From an uncultured Oxalobacteraceae bacterium (lineage in GTDB: Bacteria; Pseudomonadota; Gammaproteobacteria; Burkholderiales; Burkholderiaceae): DNA of 28,704 bases. Position numbers and translations under genes: made by a program. The notes under the pieces were generated by a model that saw only the letters and a program-made list of their open reading frames with translations, was not told where the DNA came from and searched no databases. Positions 1-8,309 of this stretch are shown here, one piece after another; position 1 is the stretch's first letter; every line of letters starts with the position of its first letter. Where the stretch lies: NCBI GenBank assembly GCA_946480015.1, contig CAMLIL010000077.1, positions 1 to 28,704 on the forward strand. The letters run 5' to 3'.

Positions 1-2
1 CC

Positions 3-2591
3 GCGCGCGGCATGACCGCCGGCGACGTGGTCGGCGCCATCCGCGAACAGAACGTGCAGGTGGCCGCCGGTGTCGTGGGCGCGTCGCCCAGCAAGGATGC
101 CGAGTTCCAGCTGACCGTCAACACCCAGGGCCGCCTGACCTCGATCGAGGAATTCGGCGACATCATCGTGCGCACCGGGAGCGACAGCGCGATCACCCGC
201 CTGAAGGACGTGGCACGGCTGGAGCTGGGTTCCAATTCCTACGCCCTGCGCTCGCTGCTGAACAACAAGTCGGCCGCAGCCATCGGCATCTCCGAAGCGC
301 CGGGTTCGAACGCACTGCAGCTGTCGACCGACGTGCGCGCCAAGATGGCTGAACTGAAGAAGAACTTCCCCGAGGGCGTGGACTTCGACGTGGTCTACGA
401 TCCGACCCAGTTCGTGCGCGAATCGATCCAGGCCGTCGTCCACACCCTGCTCGAAGCGGTGGCCCTGGTGGTGCTGGTCGTGATCGTCTTCCTGCAAACC
501 TGGCGCGCTTCGATCATCCCGCTGCTGGCGGTGCCGGTGTCGATCATCGGCACCTTCGCCGTCATGCTCGGTTTCGGCTTTTCGATCAACACGCTGTCCC
601 TGTTCGGCCTGGTGCTGGCCATCGGTATCGTGGTCGACGACGCCATCGTGGTGGTGGAAAACGTCGAACGCAATATCGCCAACGGCCTGAGCCCGCGCGA
701 CGCCACCATCCAGGCAATGAAGGAAGTCTCCGGCCCGATCATCGCCATCGCCCTGGTGCTGTGCGCGGTGTTCGTGCCGATCGCCTTCGTGTCCGGCCTG
801 TCGGGCCAGTTCTACCGCCAGTTCGCGCTGACGATCGCGATTTCGACCGTCATTTCGGCATTCTCTTCGCTGACCCTGTCGCCGGCGCTGGCCGCATCGC
901 TGCTCAAGCCGCACGACGCGCCGAAAGACGCGCTGACACGCGCCATGGACAAGCTGTTCGGCCGCTTCTTCGCCTGGTTCAACCGCTTCTTCGGGCGCGC
1001 CTCGACCCGCTATGAAGCCGGCGTGAACGGCGTCCTGAAACGCAAGAGTGCCGCCATCGGCGTGTACATGCTGCTGGCCATTGCCGCCGCCTTCATGTTC
1101 CGCGCCGTGCCGCCGGGCTTCGTGCCGGCCCAGGACAAGCAGTACCTGGTCGGCTTCGCCCAGCTGCCGGACGCCGCTTCGCTCGAACGCACCGACGCGG
1201 TGATCCGCCAGATGTCCGACATCGCGGCCAAGGTGCCGGGTGTGGAATCGTCGGTGGCCTTCCCGGGCCTGTCGATCAACGGCTTTACCAATGCGCCCAA
1301 CGCCGGCATCGTGTTCATCACGCTCAAGCCGTTCGGCCAGCGCAAGGGAGCGGCCCTGTCGGGCGGCGCCATCGCCCAGGAAGTCAACAAGCGCCTCGGC
1401 GCGATCCAGGATGCCTTCATCATGGTGTTCCCGCCGCCGCCCGTGAACGGCCTGGGCACCATCGGCGGCTTCAAGATGATGATCGAGGACCGCGGCAATG
1501 TCGGCTTCGATGAGCTGTACCAGAGCGTGCAGGCGCTGCAGGCCAAGGCCGCGCAGGACCCCAAGCTGGCCGGCGTGTTCTCCGGCTTCCAGATCAACGT
1601 GCCGCAGCTGTTCGCCGATGTCGACCGGGTCAAGGCCAAGCAGCTGGGCGTGCCGCTTTCGACCATCTACCAGACCTTGCAGATCAATCTGGGGTCGCTG
1701 TACGTGAACGACTTCAACCAGTTCGGCCGTACCTATCAGGTGCGGGTGCAGGCTGATGCGCCGTTCCGTTCGCAGGCCGAGCAGATTGCCCAGCTCAAGG
1801 TCCGCAACGACAAAGGCGAGATGATTCCGCTGTCGTCGCTGATGCGCGTCAAGGACAGCTATGGCCCGGACCGCGTGCAGCGTTATAACGGCTACGTGGC
1901 GGCCGAAGTCAACGGCGCCGGCGCGCCCGGCGTGTCGTCCGGCCAGGCCCAGGCCGCGCTGGAAAAGATCGCCGCCGAAGTGCTGCCCAAAGGCGTGAGC
2001 TACGAATGGACCGACCTGACCTATCAGGAGATTTTGTCGGGTAACACGATGGTGCTGGTATTCCCGCTGTGCGTGCTGCTGGTGTTCCTGGTGCTGGCCG
2101 CCCAGTACGAAAGCTGGACCCTGCCGCTGGCGGTGATCCTGATCGTGCCGATGTCGATCCTGTGCGCCCTCATCGGCGTCAAGCTGACCGGCGGCGACAA
2201 CAACATCTTCACCCAGATCGCGCTGTTCGTGCTGGTCGGCCTGGCGTCCAAGAATGCGATCCTGATCGTCGAATTTGCGCGCGAACTGGAAGACCACGGC
2301 CGGACGGTGGTGCAGGCAGCGCTGGAAGCCTGCCGCCTGCGTCTGCGTCCGATTCTGATGACGTCGATCGCCTTCATCATGGGCGTGATACCGCTGGTGT
2401 TCTCCAGTGGCGCGGGCGCCGAGATGCGCCATGCGATGGGCGTGGCCGTTTTCGGCGGCATGCTCGGCGTGACCTTCTTCGGCCTGTTCCTGACACCGGT
2501 GTTCTACGTCCTGCTGCGCACCCTGGCGCGCAAACTGGAACGCAAAACCCACGCGGCCCCGGCCACCACCCAACTCGAAGGAGCCATTTGA
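3..2591 (+). CDS. RND multidrug efflux permease (HAE1 family), 5'-truncated by window edge
   Basis: Inner-membrane proton-driven drug/H+ antiporter of a tripartite efflux pump. The open frame runs into the window edge. Numbering from the first in-frame Met (base 12), the TM4 acid pair sits in VVDDAIVV at residues 209-210; AcrB has it at 407-408, so roughly 200 N-terminal residues lie upstream. Visible parts are the end of the first porter region, TM2-6 (about 140-300), the second periplasmic region (about 370-675), and TM8-12. The TM10 lysine lies in GLASKNAILIVEF. Internal phrases such as YVNDFNQFGRTYQV resemble the MexF/CeoB/BpeF branch more than AcrB, so chloramphenicol or quinolone-type substrates are plausible but inferred. 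The stop shares one base with the start of the downstream outer-membrane factor (TGATG), indicating translational coupling. The periplasmic adaptor gene should lie just upstream of the window. Confidence 0.95.
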   Translation, partial: ARGMTAGDVVGAIREQNVQVAAGVVGASPSKDAEFQLTVNTQGRLTSIEEFGDIIVRTGSDSAITRLKDVARLELGSNSYALRSLLNNKSAAAIGISEAPGSNALQLSTDVRAKMAELKKNFPEGVDFDVVYDPTQFVRESIQAVVHTLLEAVALVVLVVIVFLQTWRASIIPLLAVPVSIIGTFAVMLGFGFSINTLSLFGLVLAIGIVVDDAIVVVENVERNIANGLSPRDATIQAMKEVSGPIIAIALVLCAVFVPIAFVSGLSGQFYRQFALTIAISTVISAFSSLTLSPALAASLLKPHDAPKDALTRAMDKLFGRFFAWFNRFFGRASTRYEAGVNGVLKRKSAAIGVYMLLAIAAAFMFRAVPPGFVPAQDKQYLVGFAQLPDAASLERTDAVIRQMSDIAAKVPGVESSVAFPGLSINGFTNAPNAGIVFITLKPFGQRKGAALSGGAIAQEVNKRLGAIQDAFIMVFPPPPVNGLGTIGGFKMMIEDRGNVGFDELYQSVQALQAKAAQDPKLAGVFSGFQINVPQLFADVDRVKAKQLGVPLSTIYQTLQINLGSLYVNDFNQFGRTYQVRVQADAPFRSQAEQIAQLKVRNDKGEMIPLSSLMRVKDSYGPDRVQRYNGYVAAEVNGAGAPGVSSGQAQAALEKIAAEVLPKGVSYEWTDLTYQEILSGNTMVLVFPLCVLLVFLVLAAQYESWTLPLAVILIVPMSILCALIGVKLTGGDNNIFTQIALFVLVGLASKNAILIVEFARELEDHGRTVVQAALEACRLRLRPILMTSIAFIMGVIPLVFSSGAGAEMRHAMGVAVFGGMLGVTFFGLFLTPVFYVLLRTLARKLERKTHAAPATTQLEGAI

Positions 2592-4036
2592 TGAAGCGCC
2601 TTGTTACCCCACTGCTGACGGCGCTGATACTGGCCGGCTGCTCGACGGTGCCTGAACTGAAGGCGCCGGTTATCGACACCCCGGCCGCGTTCAAGGAATC
2701 GTCCACGCCGCTGGTGGCTTCCGACGGCACCCGCTGGCAGGTGGCCAGGCCGGCCGAAGCGCAGCCGCGCGGACGCTGGTGGCTGGCCTTCAACGACCAG
2801 GCGCTCACCGGCCTGATCGACGAAGCCACCGCCGCCAACGCCACCTTGCAAGTGGCCGCCGCCCGCGTCAAGCAGGCAAGGGCGATCGCCGGTATCGCCG
2901 AAGCCGACCGCGTGCCGCAGATCGGCGCCGGCATCGGCGCCCAGCGCAGCCGCATCTCCACCCTGGCGGCCGGGCTGCCGGACGGCGCCGACGTGCCGCG
3001 CGCCAGCACCTACCAGGCCAGGCTGACCGCCAGCTACGAGGTCGACCTGTTCGGCCGCGTTGCGGCCAATACCTCGGCCGCGCAGGCCGATGCGGCGGCA
3101 TCCGAGGCGACCTACAACTCGGTGCTGCTGTCGCTGCAGGCGGACGTGGCGCAGACCTATTACCGTCTGCGCGCCATCGACGCCGAGCTGGCCACCTTGC
3201 GCCGCACCGTGGAGCTGCGCACCCAGAGCGTGAAGATCAGCCAGAGCCGCTTCGACAACGGCGACATCGGCGAATTCGATCTGGCGCGGGCCCGCACCGA
3301 GCTGGCCACCGCCAAGGCCGAAGCCATCGGCGCCGAGCGTCAGCGGGTGCGCAACGAACACGCGCTGGCGGTCCTGCTGGGCAAACCGGCGGCCGCGTTC
3401 ACCGCCCAGGCCAACCCGCTCGACGGCACCGCGCTGCCGGCCATTCCCGCCGGGTTGCCATCGCGTCTGCTGGAGCGCCGGCCCGACATCACGGCCGCGC
3501 AGCGCGCCATGATCGCCGCCAACGCCCGTATCGGCGTGGCCAGGTCGGCCATGTTCCCGGCGCTGACCCTGACCGGCGCCCTGGGTACCGAGACCGCCAG
3601 CGGCGGCAATCTGTTCAGCTGGAGCGCACGTTCCTGGGTACTGGGCGCCTTGCTGTCGATGCCGATCATCGACGGTGGCCGCAACCGCGCCAACATCGCG
3701 CGCAGTGAAGCGCAGTTGGAAGAGTCGGTGGCGTCCTACCGCCAGAACGTGCTGGGCGCGTTTGCCGAGGTCGAGGACAATCTGGCCGGCCTGCGCATCC
3801 TGGCAGGGCAGCGCAGCGAAATCGATGCGGCGGTGGTGGCGGCACGCCGCTCGGCCGAGCTGGCGCAAAAGCTGTACGATGCCGGCCGTTCGAGCTATCT
3901 GGACCTGCTCGATGCGCAGCGCAACCTGGCGGCGGTCGAACGCAGTGCGGTCCAGCTGCGCGGCGATCAGGCCGTGACGACGATCGCGCTGATCCGTTCG
4001 CTCGGCGGTGGCTGGGAAACCCAGGCCGCGCTGTAA
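2591..4036 (+). CDS. Outer-membrane efflux channel lipoprotein (OprM/NodT family)
   Basis: Third component of the RND pump: a trimeric TolC-type channel carrying drugs across the outer membrane. The protein is 481 aa, normal for the NodT family. It starts with a lipoprotein signal (MKRLVTPLLTALILAGC), with lipobox LAGC and lipidated Cys17. Two tandem outer-membrane-efflux repeats follow, at about 60-260 and 275-470, rich in the long Ala/Arg/Gln helices that build the periplasmic tunnel. Family landmarks include YEVDLFGR near 150, and LLERRPDI followed by AARIG-like ANARIGVARSAMFP in the second repeat. The chosen ATG overlaps the permease stop by one base, and GAAGGAG lies just upstream (2577-2583) as ribosome-binding site. 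A longer reading of this frame exists upstream inside the permease gene, but it is an out-of-frame shadow. The substrate cannot be read from the channel itself. Confidence 0.95.
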   Translation: MKRLVTPLLTALILAGCSTVPELKAPVIDTPAAFKESSTPLVASDGTRWQVARPAEAQPRGRWWLAFNDQALTGLIDEATAANATLQVAAARVKQARAIAGIAEADRVPQIGAGIGAQRSRISTLAAGLPDGADVPRASTYQARLTASYEVDLFGRVAANTSAAQADAAASEATYNSVLLSLQADVAQTYYRLRAIDAELATLRRTVELRTQSVKISQSRFDNGDIGEFDLARARTELATAKAEAIGAERQRVRNEHALAVLLGKPAAAFTAQANPLDGTALPAIPAGLPSRLLERRPDITAAQRAMIAANARIGVARSAMFPALTLTGALGTETASGGNLFSWSARSWVLGALLSMPIIDGGRNRANIARSEAQLEESVASYRQNVLGAFAEVEDNLAGLRILAGQRSEIDAAVVAARRSAELAQKLYDAGRSSYLDLLDAQRNLAAVERSAVQLRGDQAVTTIALIRSLGGGWETQAAL

Positions 4037-4040
4037 AAAA

Positions 4041-4068
4041 ATGCCGTTCAGCGTGAGCTGAACGGCAT
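4041..4068 (-). terminator. Rho-independent terminator between convergent genes
   Basis: A perfect 12-bp stem (ATGCCGTTCAGC at 4041-4052, partner at 4057-4068) with a 4-nt loop. On the minus strand it is followed by six Ts (the A run at 4035-4040), so it is a canonical terminator for the minus-strand gene ending at 4143. On the plus strand there is no T tract after the stem, so efficient termination of the efflux transcript is less certain, although the hairpin sits only 4 nt past its stop. Confidence 0.85.
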
Positions 4069-4142
4069 CGCAAGCGGCAGGGGGCGGCCGCGCGTTGACA
4101 ATCTTGACGCACGCGGCTCCAGGCCGCGTGCGCGACCGAAAC

Positions 4143-4487
4143 TTATTTCGTCGCTGCGTCTTTCTTCGCGTCAGCAGCTTCGATTTTCTTCTCAGCAGTA
4201 GCTTCCGCTTTGGCCTTGGCGGCTTTCTTGTGCGCCTTGGCTTTGGTCTTGGTCGCGTCGGCGTTGGCCTTGGTCATTTCTTCGTGCGCTTCGGCACCTT
4301 TCTTTTCCAGCTTCGCATCGGCCTTGGCCGCTGCTTTGGTTTCCTTGGCTTCTGCCTTCGCTACCTTGGCATCGGCTTTCGCCGCATGCGTTGCGGGCGC
4401 GGTGGACGTCGCTGGGGTGGCAGGCGTTTGAGCGAATACCGAGGTAGCAAACAGACCGGCGATCAGGGTGGCGACGATTTTATTCAT
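4143..4487 (-). CDS. Small secreted Ala/Lys-rich protein of unknown function
   Basis: The protein is 114 aa. A Sec signal peptide (MNKIVATLIAGLFATSVFA, cleavage after AFA-like FA|Q near residue 19-20) is followed by an Ala/Thr/Pro segment. The rest (about 35-114) is a low-complexity run of Ala, Lys, Glu and Asp in AKAxAK-type steps, expected to form a long charged helix or coiled coil. I chose the start at 4487 because AGAGGA sits 8-9 nt upstream and the signal peptide begins there; a longer frame continues upstream but lacks such features. The gene is monocistronic, divergent from ligD, and ends in a strong terminator at 4041-4068. Similar Ala/Lys-rich exported proteins are common in Oxalobacteraceae and are usually annotated only as hypothetical. 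The high-Lys composition could suggest envelope or nucleic-acid binding, but no domain supports a function. Confidence 0.8.
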   Translation of the reverse strand: MNKIVATLIAGLFATSVFAQTPATPATSTAPATHAAKADAKVAKAEAKETKAAAKADAKLEKKGAEAHEEMTKANADATKTKAKAHKKAAKAKAEATAEKKIEAADAKKDAATK

Positions 4488-4577
4488 GATGTGTTTCCTC
4501 TGTGTAGGTATATGGTGGAACAGGTTCGTGGTTGTTACATGGACATAAACGGCGGCCCTGGGCGTCGGGTTGACGCA

Positions 4578-4592
4578 TTTACACTTGCTTAC
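4578..4592 (-). promoter_or_regulatory. Candidate CpxR-like direct repeat in the ligD/small-protein divergent region
   Basis: On the minus strand this reads GTAAG-N5-GTAAA, nine of ten positions of the GTAAA-N5-GTAAA box known for CpxR-type response regulators. It lies about 90 nt upstream of the start of the secreted Ala/Lys-rich protein and about 85 nt before ligD. An envelope-stress regulator would fit a secreted protein. The motif is short and this is pattern matching only. Confidence 0.25.
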
Positions 4593-4675
4593 AAACGCCC
4601 CACGGTTAGCTAACGAACAGTGGCGCGGCGCGGGCAGCTCTAGACTCGGCACATTCCCAGCCCAGGTCTGCCGCC

Positions 4676-7165
4676 ATGCCCGACGCGCTCAAAGTCTACA
4701 AAGCCAAACGCGACTTTCACATCACATCCGAGCCGGCCGAAGGCGGCATGCCCGGCAAGGACGCCTTGAGCTTCGTGATCCAGAAGCACTGGGCCAGCCG
4801 CCTGCACTACGACTTCCGCCTCGAACTGGACGGCACCATGAAAAGCTGGGCCGTACCGAAAGGGCCGAGCTACGATACCCACGACAAGCGCATGGCCGTG
4901 CACGTGGAAGACCATCCGATTTCCTACTCCGACTTCGAAGGCACGATTCCGGAGAAGCAGTACGGCGCGGGCAAGGTGATCATCTGGGACAAGGGCACCT
5001 GGGAACCGCTGGACGATCCGCGCAAGGGGTACACGGACGGCAATCTGAAGTTCGAGCTGCACGGCCACAAAATGCACGGCAGGTGGGTGCTGGTGCGCAT
5101 GAAGGGCAAGGGCGAAAAGCAGGAGCCCTGGCTGCTCATCAAGGAGATGGACGACTACGCCCGGCCCGCCGACGAGTATTCCGTCGTCGACGAAATGCCC
5201 GACAGCGTCAAGACCTTGCCGATGCCGGACCAGCCGAAGGCCGCGCGCAAGTCCAGACGCTCGACGCCGGAAGGCGCCGTCAAGGCCGCGCTGCCCGACT
5301 CGCTCGCGCCCGAACTGGCCACCCTGGTGGACAAGCCGCCCGCCACGCCCGAGGACTGGCTGTTCGAGGTCAAGTTCGACGGCTACCGGCTGCTGGCGCG
5401 CGTGCAGGGCAGGGACATCAGGCTGTTCACCCGCAATGGCCACGACTGGACCCACAAGCTGTCCAGGCTGCATGCCGCGCTGCTGAAGATGAAGCTTCCC
5501 GATGGATGGTACGACGGCGAAATCGTCGTGCACGACGAAGCCGGCACGCCCAATTTCGGCCTGCTGCAGCAAGCCTTCGATGGCGCCAACACCAGCGACA
5601 TCGTGTATTTCGTCTTCGATTGTCCCTACCTGAACGGTTACGATCTGCGCGAGGTGCCCTTGATCGAACGGCGCGCGCTGCTGGAAAAGGCGCTGGCCAG
5701 GGCGGCGCCGGACAGCGTGCGTTTTTCCAGCCAATTCGGTACCGATCCGGACGAGCTGGTGGCGGCGGCCTGCAAGCTGGGCCTCGAAGGCGTGATCGGC
5801 AAGCGGCGCGATTCGCGTTACGTGACACGGCGCTCGCCGGAGTGGATCAAACTGAAATGCGGCAAGCGCCAGGAATTCGTCATCGGCGGCTACACCGACC
5901 CGCAGGGATCGCGTACCGGCATCGGCTCGCTGCTGCTGGGGACCTATGACGAGCACAAGGTGCTGCAGTATGCCGGCAACGTGGGCAGCGGCTTTAATGA
6001 AACCACGCTGCGCGACCTGAAGAAGCGGCTCGACGCGCTGGCCACCGACGAGAGTCCATTTCCACCCAGGGCGGTGGCTGGACGCAAGCACCACTGGGTC
6101 AAGCCCAAGCTGATCGCCGAAGTGAGCTTCGCCGAGTGGACCAATACGGGGTCGGTGCGCCACGCGGTGTTTCAGGGGCTGCGCGCAGACAAACCGGCCA
6201 AGGCCATCGGCCGCGAGGTCGCTCATCATGTGGAGGAAACCGTGCACGCCAATACCGAACCTGTCGCCCCCGAGGGCAAACTGCCGCCATCGCTCAAGGT
6301 GACGCATGGCGAACGCGTGATCGATGCGGCCAGCGGAACCACCAAGCTGGAACTGGTGCGCTACTACGCGCTGGTGGGCGAATTGATGATGGTGCATCTG
6401 AAAGGACGCCCGGTATCGCTGGTGCGCGCGCCGGCGGGGGTGGGAGGCGAGCTGTTCTTCCAGAAGCACTCGGACGTGGGCAAGCTGCCGGGCATGAAGC
6501 AGATGCCGCAGGCGCTCGATCCGGAGCACCCGCGCATGCTGGAGGTGGGCAGGGTGGAGGGCATTCTGTCGGCGGCGCAGTGGAACGTGGTGGAGTTCCA
6601 CACGCAGAATGCGGTCGGCACATCGTACGAGAAGCCCGACCGCATGGTGTTCGACCTGGACCCGGGCGAGGGTGTCGGCTGGCAGACCATGCAGGAGGCG
6701 GCGCAGCTGATGCATGCGTTTCTCGATTCGCTGGGGCTCAATGGCTTTCTGAAGACCAGTGGGGGGAAGGGCTTGCACGTGGTGGTGCCGATCAAGGGCG
6801 GGCTCGATTGGGATACGGTGAAGGACTTTTCGCAGGAGATCGTGCGGCATCTGGCGTCGACCCTGCCGGACCGGTTTGCGTTCAAGAGCGGACCGCGCAA
6901 CCGGGTCGGGCGGATATTTATCGACTATTTACGCAATGGGCGGGGGGCCACCACCGCCTGCGCGTGGTCGGCGCGGGTGCGGCCGGGCTTGGGGATATCG
7001 GTGCCGGTGAGCTGGGATGAACTGGGCGCGCTCAAGGCAGGGGATCAGTGGAACGTCCACAACGCGCACACGCGGCTGGACAAGGGCAACGAGCCGTGGG
7101 CGGCGTATGCGAAGAGCGCCAAGACGTTGACGGCTGCGATGAAGCAGATGGGGTTCAAGCGCTGA
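4676..7165 (+). CDS. ligD: Multifunctional DNA ligase D (phosphoesterase-ligase-polymerase)
   Basis: End-processing and sealing enzyme of bacterial non-homologous end joining, recruited to broken DNA by Ku. The protein is 829 aa with domain order PE-LIG-POL, as in Pseudomonas and unlike the mycobacterial POL-PE-LIG order. The 3'-phosphoesterase domain (about 10-165) has H38, H44, D46, R48 and H80 with the spacing of the P. aeruginosa active site. A charged linker leads to the ATP-dependent ligase (about 210-520): motif I EVKFDGYR gives catalytic K233, with EGVIGKR near 371 and IKLK near 391 as later motifs. The primase-like polymerase (about 540-829) has the metal pair D660/D662 in FDLDPG, SGGKGLH at 695-701, and a third acid D750. 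All key residues are present, so the enzyme looks active. ku lies about 1.4 kb downstream on the opposite strand. No clear ribosome site was seen before this ATG, but the PE domain begins right after it. Confidence 0.97.
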   Translation: MPDALKVYKAKRDFHITSEPAEGGMPGKDALSFVIQKHWASRLHYDFRLELDGTMKSWAVPKGPSYDTHDKRMAVHVEDHPISYSDFEGTIPEKQYGAGKVIIWDKGTWEPLDDPRKGYTDGNLKFELHGHKMHGRWVLVRMKGKGEKQEPWLLIKEMDDYARPADEYSVVDEMPDSVKTLPMPDQPKAARKSRRSTPEGAVKAALPDSLAPELATLVDKPPATPEDWLFEVKFDGYRLLARVQGRDIRLFTRNGHDWTHKLSRLHAALLKMKLPDGWYDGEIVVHDEAGTPNFGLLQQAFDGANTSDIVYFVFDCPYLNGYDLREVPLIERRALLEKALARAAPDSVRFSSQFGTDPDELVAAACKLGLEGVIGKRRDSRYVTRRSPEWIKLKCGKRQEFVIGGYTDPQGSRTGIGSLLLGTYDEHKVLQYAGNVGSGFNETTLRDLKKRLDALATDESPFPPRAVAGRKHHWVKPKLIAEVSFAEWTNTGSVRHAVFQGLRADKPAKAIGREVAHHVEETVHANTEPVAPEGKLPPSLKVTHGERVIDAASGTTKLELVRYYALVGELMMVHLKGRPVSLVRAPAGVGGELFFQKHSDVGKLPGMKQMPQALDPEHPRMLEVGRVEGILSAAQWNVVEFHTQNAVGTSYEKPDRMVFDLDPGEGVGWQTMQEAAQLMHAFLDSLGLNGFLKTSGGKGLHVVVPIKGGLDWDTVKDFSQEIVRHLASTLPDRFAFKSGPRNRVGRIFIDYLRNGRGATTACAWSARVRPGLGISVPVSWDELGALKAGDQWNVHNAHTRLDKGNEPWAAYAKSAKTLTAAMKQMGFKR

Positions 7166-7196
7166 TGTGTTGAGCTATGTTGGCGAAAATATTGGC

Positions 7197-7399
7197 TATG
7201 TCACCGTTAGGTTGGATTATTCTTGTTAGCCTCAGATTCGTCATTCCCCCGGAGGCGGTAATCCATAGCCCGTCAGCTTAATAGGGGCGGTAATTGCAAT
7301 TCGGCCTACTCAACCGGGTGATGGGTTCCCGCTTTCGAGGGAACGACGAATTTGAGGCTGGTGGTAACTATAGGGTCTTCCACACGTAGCGGTGACATA
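7197..7399. repeat. MITE-like element with nested inverted repeats flanked by TA
   Basis: The outer arms 7197-7211 and 7385-7399 are inverted copies matching at 13 of 15 positions (TATGTCACCG is exact). Each end begins or ends with TA, as expected for a TA target duplication of an IS630/Tc1-mariner-type element. Nested inside is a second inverted pair, 7228-7248 and 7339-7359, matching at 19 of 21 positions. The inner arms carry the REP-like unit CGTC(A/G)TTCCC...GGGAA(T/C)CCAT that recurs near 22262-22290. The element has no coding capacity, is about 50% GC by hand count of one row, and ends 35 nt past the stop of the phosphoesterase gene. A palindromic REP pair (BIME) is the alternative reading. 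The structure is seen directly; the mobile origin is inference. Confidence 0.55.
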
Positions 7400-7433
7400 A
7401 CGGATCGCCCGATCCGCTTTACCGTAAGGGAAT

Positions 7434-8186
7434 CTATACTGTTGAAATGGCAGGCTTACACAGCCCCGCTTTCAGAGGCATCACCCAATCCGGACGGCCG
7501 TTTGCTTCGGCCATTGCCGCAGCGGTGTCCCATTTATAGGTGACTGAAATATGTTCAGACATCCAATGGCCATTCAATCTTGTAGTAATCGCATATTTCG
7601 CATGAGGTGTACCAGTCGCCATAACATGGTGGAAGGGTCGTTCGTCATCATACGCCTGCAGTCCGACACTTCCAGGATTGACGATAAGCCGACCGTCGTC
7701 AAGGCGGACGGTTCTGGGTAAATGGGTATGCCCACATACGATAAGAGACGCTGTGGTCGATCCAGCGCGGGAGACCACCTCCTCCATGGTCGCGGCCCTG
7801 CATCCTTTCTCCGTGACAGTTTCCAAAAAATACTCGAGGTCACTCCCCGGCGTGCCATGGACTAGAAGTACGTCGTCCAATTCGAGCAATTCAGGTAGCG
7901 ACTCCAGCCATTGTCGCTGGTCTGGACGAATCGTTTCGTAAGCGCGACGATCCGATGGTCCCATTTTGTGGACCTGTCCCGAGAGGACTTGCCGTTCGTG
8001 ATTTCCCCTAATGGTCGGAAGGTTTAGCGCCATTAAGCGGTCAGCTGTTTCGCGAGGCTGGAGTGCCCCAGATAGGATATCGCCAAGGTTCACAATCAGA
8101 TCGACTCCACGCGCTTCAATGTCTGCCAGCACCGCCTCGAGCGCGGCAAGATTGCCATGGATGTCTGAGATTACTGCAATTTTCAT
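7434..8186 (-). CDS. Calcineurin-like metallophosphoesterase (YfcE/MJ0936-like)
   Basis: Predicted dinuclear-metal phosphodiesterase or phosphatase, 250 aa, cytosolic. All family motifs are present in order: D8 and H10 in SDIHGN, D36 in NLGDI, N62-H63 in GNHE, H110 in VHGTPG, and H153/H155 in CGHTHLP, then NPGSVG near 169-174. The substrate is unknown; relatives act on cyclic nucleotides or small phosphodiesters. The core domain ends near 210 and the last 40 residues form a less conserved tail. Three 60-base rows counted by hand give about 55% GC, clearly below its neighbours, so the gene looks recently acquired. It sits between ligD and the ku operon, with a MITE-like element at its 3' side. 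A plausible promoter is TTACCG-N16-TATAAG on the minus strand upstream of 8186. The ribosome site is weak. Confidence 0.88.
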   Translation of the reverse strand: MKIAVISDIHGNLAALEAVLADIEARGVDLIVNLGDILSGALQPRETADRLMALNLPTIRGNHERQVLSGQVHKMGPSDRRAYETIRPDQRQWLESLPELLELDDVLLVHGTPGSDLEYFLETVTEKGCRAATMEEVVSRAGSTTASLIVCGHTHLPRTVRLDDGRLIVNPGSVGLQAYDDERPFHHVMATGTPHAKYAITTRLNGHWMSEHISVTYKWDTAAAMAEANGRPDWVMPLKAGLCKPAISTV

Positions 8187-8309
8187 AAAGCCGAGCCCTG
8201 TTAAACTTATATGCGTTCATCCGCAGCCGGTAACGGACGCTTTAAGCCTAAGTGTACGCGGAATGCGCGCTGTTAGCCAAGCATGGCTCCGCGTCGACGA
8301 GGACGACAG

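Noticed and set aside
4640..6850. A 736-codon minus-strand frame opposite ligD.
   Set aside because: LigD keeps every catalytic residue in all three domains; the reverse frame is a His/Arg/Leu-rich shadow.
8228..8278. Integron attC-like core sites (GGCTAAC and GTTACCG on the minus strand) ahead of the phosphoesterase gene.
   Set aside because: The outer cores pair at only 5 of 7 positions, the site is too short, there is no inner stem, and no integrase or second cassette is present.
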